A stretch of DNA of 64,000 bases from Hyaloperonospora brassicae (Eukaryota; Oomycota; Peronosporomycetes; Peronosporales; Peronosporaceae), in the NCBI GenBank assembly GCA_947650285.1, contig CANTFL010000028.1, positions 62,001-126,000 on the forward strand, read 5' to 3'. A program made the translations under genes and the position numbers. The notes beneath the pieces are model-generated. The model made no database searches and was not told the origin of the DNA. It saw nothing but the letters and a program-made list of their open reading frames with translations. Position 1 is the stretch's first letter. Every line of letters begins with the position of its first letter. Positions 57,189-64,000 of this stretch are shown here, piece after piece.

Positions 57189-60114
57189 GAGCATCATTTC
57201 GACGTCACGAAATATCGTTTCTTCTTCGGAGGGAAAATAGCAGCGCCACATGTGGTCGTATGTGATGGAATGATCAACACTTGTCACTCACTTTGTACTG
57301 CACGTTACGAACGACAAAGCCACTACACATGGTGTTTGGCAGCCGTTGATTTGTACCTTTACTCAGCTAAATAGGGGCTGTACTACTCTATCTGAGTATG
57401 GAGAGTTGTTTTCACATATTTTGTTACTTTTTTAATTTCTGCGCTGAAATAGACCATGAAAAAGGAGCCAAACTTTCCTCAAAATGCTGGCCTCCGTTAT
57501 TTTTTAACATAGAACCTTGAGACGTTGAAGAGTCCTTTTCATGCGATTAGTCGGCTGCTACGCGATTCCAAGACATGTTGGGCCTGAGGCACTGAATGGT
57601 GGAGCTCAAATGCTGCGCCCTTCCGACGTTGTCGCCACATAACGCTTGAGACACTGTCACACCTATTCGGCGCATTTGCAAGGCGCTGCGTGAGCCATCT
57701 TCGATGGGCGACTGTGCGCTTCCTCGTCACTGCATGAATACTGAGGCCATTGCGAGGTGGCCAGTGCAGATGCTACTCGGAACCTCTGGCAAGCGATTGT
57801 TGTCGATACCTTGTACATGTCACAAACGTATTTTCAACATGCGCTCCTCCTACCCCTATGGTCCCTACCGTAGACTTACACATACGAAAGTGGTCTGCCT
57901 GAAAGTCGCAGAAACATATCTGGTCTCCATCAGCCATCACTATCAGTCATCGCGATCGCCTGTCACACTTGTCAAGTAGATCCAGGTCGAGTTTGCACGA
58001 TAGAAGCTGCTGGCCGCGTGATCATTGGCGAGTGAGACCATGTTGTCGTCCGCCGCGCAAGTATTCTTTCGCCAAGCTACAACGTCTCGTAAGTGGCGCC
58101 ATCTGTAGACGGTACTTCAATAATTGGACTGCTTCAACAAGGATTAAAGCGGTTCAAATCGCGCAACGCTAAAGCGTGTCGTGACACATCACCGCGTCTT
58201 GTCTGCCGAGCCCGTGTCCTTGATGGGTTATTAGCTCGTGGCACCCACACCAGAGACCGATTCTTGCGATCGTCTCCGTATTGCACCGCGTTCGGTAGCA
58301 GAAGGAACATCGGTCTTCATTTGGTCCACCCCTCGTCAGCTATGCTGCAACGCCGTCACCGTATCCGAGCTTCAATATCTACACTTTTGGACGTGCGCAG
58401 CCAACGCCGCGGCAGCTGGTAGTTCCGCGACACACCAGCGGTCCATGACAAGCTTCAAGCTGATCTCAGAGGTTGCTCATTGGTCACGCAAGTAGCGCAC
58501 GGCGCACTCAGTCCTAAGATTTGAGAACTACGGCGTTTGCATTCGTATGCAATTAATTAAAAGCGTGCGGAAACACAATTGCGCTCTCGGCATTGGCAAC
58601 GTCACTTGGCGGCAAACAGCGACACGGCAGTCGGTGCCAACCGCTTCGTCTGCAGTCGAACACAAACGCGTGTCGCGCCATCAGACGAGTGGTGAACAAT
58701 GTGCGTCATCCTTCACGAACCATTTCGTGGACCCACTCCTGCTGTTACTCTAAACCTGACCTGACCGAATTTAAGTAGCCCCTGGCCCCGAATCTCCGCC
58801 CACTGCAAGCAAAGGGTTTGTCCAACAAATCACGTTCTGTGGTTCAGATACGAGGGAGCGCTTTCCCTCATATTTTCGCGACAGAGAAAAAGTGAAAGAG
58901 AAGGGAAAGCGAGGGAGAGAGGTAACCCAAAGGGCATCGCGCCACGCATGTCGCGGTCACTGGGCGCGCAGTTGTCGCTCGGCTTTCGTACGTGGGGGGG
59001 GAGGGCGCTGCAGCTGTTGCGGACCACATCGCCCATCAAGAGTCTACGTGCCACTTCCTGCTGCTGCAGCCGAAGACGGCACGCACACGCGGGCAGAAGA
59101 GCCAATGTGGCACGCCAATAGGGGACACGTCGACGGGGCAGTAAGCAAATGTTGTCAGCAATTATGATCAGTCACCCGAAGGCGAGCGGACTTTAAGGAC
59201 CAGAGCTGCATGAACGATCAAGTTCGGTTCGCGACGCATGCGCCATACCAGACTCTGGTACAACACTGACGTTGACACACGCCGACAGGCGCGACAAGCA
59301 CACACATGTATATCGGTTGTCAACCACTGGAGCGCAAACGCAAAGGTACGGGCGCTACACTGATGGCGTCACAATCGCGCACGGTACGTAGTTCTGCCCT
59401 GTGTTTAAAAAGAAACGGCGCACTGAACGTTTTCTCACGCCCGTCTCTCCCGACAGCTGGCACGTGCGGATCTTATTCTCGACAGTAGATGTGCACGCGC
59501 GCCTGGTTTCTGCACATCATGCTGTACACGAGGCTAAGCCCATTTGCCGGGTCGTTCCCACCACATTAACGCGCTCCGCCTCCATGCTCGACGATAGGCT
59601 ATTCGATACGACAGCTACCCGCGAGATCTTGTATAGTGCGACACTCGGACTAAGTGCGGTGTCTCCGCGCGTTGGTTGGTGCGGGCAGCAGCGGGGCAGC
59701 GGTCGTCGCTCCGGCTGCCTCGTCTTTGCGTGCCCCTCAAATGCCCAGATGCTTGGCACGCCACGACAGTAGCAGTCGCAGTCGTCCGCTAAGTTCCGAT
59801 CCCGCCCACCCGTAGCCACGGTCACCCAAGACGCGGCGGCAGACAGACCGCCCGCTTGCCCGCCCGCCCGCGACACAGAGGCGAGTTTTGCCAACGAGTA
59901 GTCCCACACCCACGGCCCGAGCCACCGCGGGCGCCACGCCAGCTTATAAAACGCGCCACGGAGGCAGCCAATCACCACCACCTGCCGCAGCACGCGCAGC
60001 AGCAGCAACAACAAGGCGGCGCGCCCCCTTCTTCTTTGTGTGGTTTGTGTGCCGACTGGAGCGGGTGCCGCATCATCACAAGAGGTCGACGCGGTTGCCG
60101 TTGGGAGAGCGCCG
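57189..60114. other. Intergenic, no supported gene
   Basis: Short frames in all phases but nothing with recognisable domains. From about 58830 the base composition becomes G+C-richer (GAGAGAAGGGAAAGCGAGGGAGAGAGG near 58895), resembling the flanks of the host genes in the window; the last kilobase is probably the promoter and 5' UTR of the next gene. Confidence 0.45.
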
Positions 60115-63100
60115 ATGAATGAGCTTACGCCCAGTCACTCCGCGCCCTCGCAGTCGCGCGCGCTCGCGACGTCGTACGCGTTTGCCGCACCTGCCAACGC
60201 GGTGAACCTCGTGGCGATGGACCGCAAGAGGTTAGCAACACGCACACCCACTGCTTTCGTTGTTTCCTCTCTTGTTGAACGTTGAAGCAAGCACCCGTTC
60301 GTCCGTTTCCCTTTCCCCCCGTCCCGCTTCGCCCCCCTGTCGCTTTGGACGCGTTCGTCTACAGACACAAAATGGGGGTTGGCTTGCCTTGTTTCCCCCT
60401 CACCTAGAGGCAGTCCGTTGCGAATCGGGTCGGTCGGTCGGTCGGTCGGGTTCATCGGCTGGTCGGTCGGTCGGTCGAAGGGGGGTTGTGTCCCGTATAA
60501 ATACGAGTCACGCGTACAACCTTCGGCCAGCGGAATGGGTACAGAAGACCCCAACACTGTGAACGAACCAGCGAGGAGGGAAGGGGAGCCAAACGGACGG
60601 ACGGACGGCTATTTGATACGCTTTTTTGTTTTCTACTCGTGTGGCTGCAACGGACCAATGCAGGAAAGCAAAATGGACGGTGACTAATCGGTTTCTGCTG
60701 CTATTGTTGTCCTTGTTGTGGCTTTTTTCTCTCTCTGCTGTGCTCTCTCTCTCTTTTGTACCGCTTCTTCGTGTGTGTGTGTAGTTTCCAAGGAGGCACG
60801 CGAAGCAGTGGCCATCAGGGCGCAGCGAAACAGTTCTCGTCGCACCCGCAACAGCTGCAACAAGTGACGGAGTACCACCATCCAGCTGCTGGACCTTATG
60901 CGACCCCAAGTTATCCGCATCTCAAGAGCCAGACGGACACTCGAGCAGTGGGCTCGAACGGAGGCAAGTTTGAGTACGCCCCCACCAGCCAACAGTACTC
61001 GCCCCACCCGAATCAGCAGCAGCAGCAACAGCAGCAGCAGCAACAGCAACAACGACAGCAGCAACAACGACAACAACAACAGCAGCAGCAACAACAACAA
61101 CGACAGCAGCAACAGCAACAGCAGCAGCAATCGTTTGCAGCGCCATTCGGATACCCGTCGTACGCGCAGAGTTACAATGGCACTGGAGATTATGGGCAGC
61201 AACAGCACCAGCAACAGCAGTCCTCGCAGCAGCAGCAGCAGCACTATCACGGAGATTACGCTCAAGTAGGGGAAACGAATCCTCTCGGTATGCTCGTAAG
61301 CTCGGCAACCAATTCCCAGGCGCCGCACGAGGCCATGCCTCATGATCACGTCAACATTGGGCTCAAGGACGGTGGGGATCGCAAGTATCGGCAGCAGCAA
61401 TACAGCGTCGTCGCCACCGACTCGTTTCTGAGTTCCAGTGGCACGTACGTGCACGGCGTCGAGCGTCCTGGGAACGTAGTGCAGCTAAAAACGACGCCGA
61501 GCAGCTCACAGCAGCAACAACAACAGCAGCAGCAGTCCATGTACCAGCGCCCGAACATGTATGGTGACGGCACCACGTACTTCTCGCAGCAGCAGCAACA
61601 ACAACAGCAACAACAAGCGCAACAACAGCAACGGACGCAGGATACGTCTCAGCAAAATCCACTGGATTTAGTGCCTCCTAGTGCTGCTGCCATGGGAGCG
61701 AGCTTTGGCGCCCCAGTCAATATGGGACGAGGGATGATCAGCAGCGTCAGCGGGATGTTCGGGGTAGGAACGCGCATGCCGCAGTTCAGTCCTGGGGCTT
61801 CGGGCACTTCGTTGACGACGCGGTTAAAAGACGGATGCATGGATGTTTCGACCGGCGTTACTCCGAACGCCAGCCACATGTCGTTCATGCAGCAACAGCA
61901 GCCTGCTGCAAAGTCGCTGGAGCTCGCACATTCGGCCTCGTTGTATGCGGACGTTAGCAGCTCGACGACCTCCATGTCGATGGTGAGCTTGTCTTCGGAT
62001 GGCCCGACGACGGCACCGATCAATTCGTACCCGCCTTCGTCCCAACTTAGTACGAGCAGCGGGGACACATGTGGGTTGTGCAGTGGCACCCACAGCGACA
62101 GAATTGCAAGTCATTGCGGCCACCGGTTTCACGCTCAGTGTCTGCATACATGGGGAGGGTTGACAACGTGTCCAATGTGCGCACAGGTACGGTCGTTTGT
62201 AGGGTTTGTGCTCCTTGTGTTGCGTACGTGGCACTAACGTGCGATCGTATGCGTACAGGCATCGAATACTATCACGAGCCTCCCGCAGGCAAACGCCATC
62301 AGCTATGGTCTTGGAGCAGAGAGCGTGTCGGCTATCTCACAAGGCTCAGCAGGGCGAGAAGAAGGACCGATGAATAGTGGAGGAGGAGGTGGTGGTGGTA
62401 CCATGAACAGCAGTGCCACTGACGCTGGTAGCAACACTGTGTCCATATCATCAAACTCGATGAATTCCTCGCAAGGCACAGCAACGAGCACTATGCACAT
62501 GGCCAATCCTGTGCATGGCGGGAGGCCGCCGCCCATTGACACGCGTATTCATGACAACCGAATGGGGCCAACGTCACTCAGCGCGGGCAAGCGTAGTGCG
62601 ACGTCCACTCGGTCGGGTTCCAGTAGTGGCGGTCGCGTGCGCAAAAACAAGAAGCTGAAAGACTGCTCTGTACCAGGATGTGATCGCACGGTTCGCTCGC
62701 GAGGACTCTGCAAAGGTCATGGCGGCGGTCGCCGCTGCGGGTTTGCTGGTTGTGGACTCAGCGATCAAGGTGGTGGCTTTTGCATCAGTCATGGCGGCGG
62801 CAAGCGCTGCCAGCACGAGGGTTGTGATAACTCAGCCCAGTCACGGGGGCTATGCAAATTGCATGGCGGTGGCAGTCGTTGCACGGTTCCTAACTGCACG
62901 AAAAGCTCGCAAGGACGCGGACTCTGCCGCGCTCATGGTGGCGGGCGTCGTTGCATGGTCGAAGGTTGCAATAAGACCGACCGTCGTGCCGGCTACTGCG
63001 TCACGCATGGTGCAGACAAGAAGTGCATCGTACCCGAGTGCTCCAAGACGGGTCGTATCGACAATATGTGCACAAAACACTACTTTGAGCGTCACCCGGC

Positions 63101-63326
63101 GCAGCCGCCAGGAACAATAAGCACGACACCGCCTCCTGTCATCACTGTCAATGCCAACACCAGTGCGGCAAGAGCCCGTGCGGAGAGAAAGAGGGCAGTT
63201 GAACAGCAAGATGCCGCGAATTATGCAGGCATGTCTTCCGTGATGCTTGCTGGCCCCGTGTCGGCTCCCAACGCGCTCTTTGATGCACGATATGGTGGAG
63301 CGATGACCAAGGCCGAGCCGTTTTAG
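60115..63326 (+). CDS. Polyglutamine RING-H2 protein with tandem WRKY19-type zinc fingers, three exons
   Basis: Exons 60115-60230, 60785-62186 and 62259-63326 encode about 861 residues. Exon 1 is predicted: its phase fits and exon 2 has no early ATG, but the GTTAGC donor is weak and the intron is 554 nt. Exon 2 is Gln-rich with CAG/CAA runs at about 61014-61131, 61183-61244, 61509-61534 and 61587-61633, and ends in a RING-H2 (CGLC, then CGHRFHAQC, then CPMC) cut by a 72-nt GTACGG intron. Exon 3 has a Gly run and six Cys/His repeats at about 62660-63090 of the form C-x4-C-x-K-x-x-x-x-x-G-x-C-x-x-H-GGG-RRC, the WRKY19-like zinc finger common in oomycetes, then an Ala/Arg-rich end. A nuclear role, transcriptional with possible E3 activity, is the likely reading; targets unknown. 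Confidence 0.78.
61014..61131 (+). repeat. CAG/CAA repeat encoding polyglutamine
   Basis: A mixed CAG/CAA/CGA tract coding mostly Gln with scattered Arg. Arg codons (CGA, from CAA by one change) break up pure runs. The reverse strand of the same tract gives a long Leu/Val/Ala frame, which is a shadow. Confidence 0.95.
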
Positions 63327-64000
63327 GCATCTATCTCGAGTTGGCTTGCATCGCTACGACTGAACGCTGCTGCGCTAGTCAGGAGATGTACAGATTGAGC
63401 TTCTGACTGGCTGCGTGGGCGAACATGGTAGTGACGCCAGCATGGGAGTGGTCGACCGGGTGTACCGAGGATGTATGTGTACCGGGGGTAAAAAAGGGCG
63501 GGATGGAGTTATATGTCAAAGACGCGAGCTGAATGGAAGCTATGGATAAAGAATTGGCTGTGCGGCGACTGGGGTGAATTGAATGACAGATAGAAGTAAG
63601 AAAGTGGAGACGAGACTAGCGGTCACGGTGAAGTTGAAGTGACTTGGCTGGAGATGAAGACAAGATGAAGACGCACAGCGCGGATGAAAGAAATGGGCGT
63701 TTGCCCAAGGCCAAGTGAATGAAGATGGCTATTACAAGATTGAAAATTGCACAAATAGCGCACCGGCTGCAGGTGAAATTGAACTGAAAATTACAACTTT
63801 TGAAGTGCGCGAGGAGCGAAAGGTGGGAAGCAGTAACGAAGAATAAGTAATTGGAACGCCAGGGCAGCGCCGCAGTAGGTTTAGTAGCGTGCAACGCTCT
63901 CCTCAGCCGAACGCGAAAAGACGATTGACGCTCATTGAATTGCGGAAATACGAAGCGGACGAGCGAGGAAGCGATCCCTTGCATATAGGAAAACAAAAGT
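63327..64000. other. 3' flank of the zinc-finger gene
   Basis: No gene seen up to the end of the window. A minus-strand frame at 63616-63996 has no recognisable features. Confidence 0.5.

Noticed and set aside
60535..60687. ATG 60535 as start of the zinc-finger gene
   Set aside because: This frame ends at TAG/TGA before the polyQ exon and cannot be joined in phase; exon 1 at 60115-60230 fits better.
60684..61454. 256-codon minus-strand frame rich in Leu/Val
   Set aside because: It is the reverse of the CAG/CAA tract of the polyQ gene; the Leu/Val runs follow from CTG/GTT repeats and there is no independent support.
62647..63120. Frames with periodic Cys/His on the opposite strand or other phases at the WRKY19-like array
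   Set aside because: They are shadows of the tandem repeats; only the frame 62259-63326 gives regularly spaced zinc ligands.

Overview
The window looks like nuclear DNA of an oomycete (Phytophthora / downy-mildew type). Compact genes carry a few short introns with GTACGT-like donors. Protein architectures include a response-regulator receiver fused to a NEK kinase and tandem WRKY19-type zinc fingers with polyglutamine. The gene-poor DNA is packed with Ty3/gypsy chromoviruses, a Ty1/copia element and DDE-transposase relics. No tRNA, rRNA or CRISPR array was found.

Layout. (1) 1-9.8 kb is a gene-dense block: a receiver/NEK kinase/DEP/DUF547 protein (+), a five-exon Ras-type GTPase (-), then, across a 383-bp divergent spacer holding a (CT)31 microsatellite, a membrane RING-H2 protein (+) and an 816-residue helical-repeat protein (+). 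(2) 9.8-22.5 kb is repeat territory: a solo LTR with TSD GTTGG, a complete but decayed 7.6-kb gypsy element 'D' (TSD TTTCC), a pogo/Tigger-like relic and an inverted LTR relic. (3) 22.5-25.6 kb has two divergent genes, an SDE2 homologue carrying a SPRY domain (-) and a mARC-like MOSC protein (+). (4) 26.5-44.8 kb is a nest of three gypsy elements: old 'B' has 'A' inserted in its 5' LTR (TSD GATAA) and 'C' in its interior (TSD AGAGG). A is intact, with near-identical LTRs and open gag and pol. (5) 44.8-57.2 kb holds an LTR relic, an 893-bp TIR element, a duplicated gene relic, a DDE-transposase fragment and a decayed copia element. (6) 60.1-63.3 kb is a three-exon polyQ/RING/WRKY19-type zinc-finger gene.

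Two element-borne systems stand out. First, gag and pol of A, B and C are joined by what looks like one conserved -1 frameshift module: a slippery A-AAA-AAY heptamer, an 8-nt spacer, then a hairpin whose 5' arm contains the gag stop. D keeps only the hairpin. Second, the three gypsy elements that retain a 3' end (A, C, D) carry an antisense reading frame that starts near the 3' LTR and runs back over the chromodomain. It is 459 codons and fully open in A, 340 codons with one stop in D, and fragmented in C. In A and D it ends at the same place, just after the integrase GPF/Y module. I infer a real antisense accessory gene, comparable in layout to antisense genes of some retroviruses and plant retrotransposons. 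All gene calls were made by reading the sequence; no database search or alignment was run.
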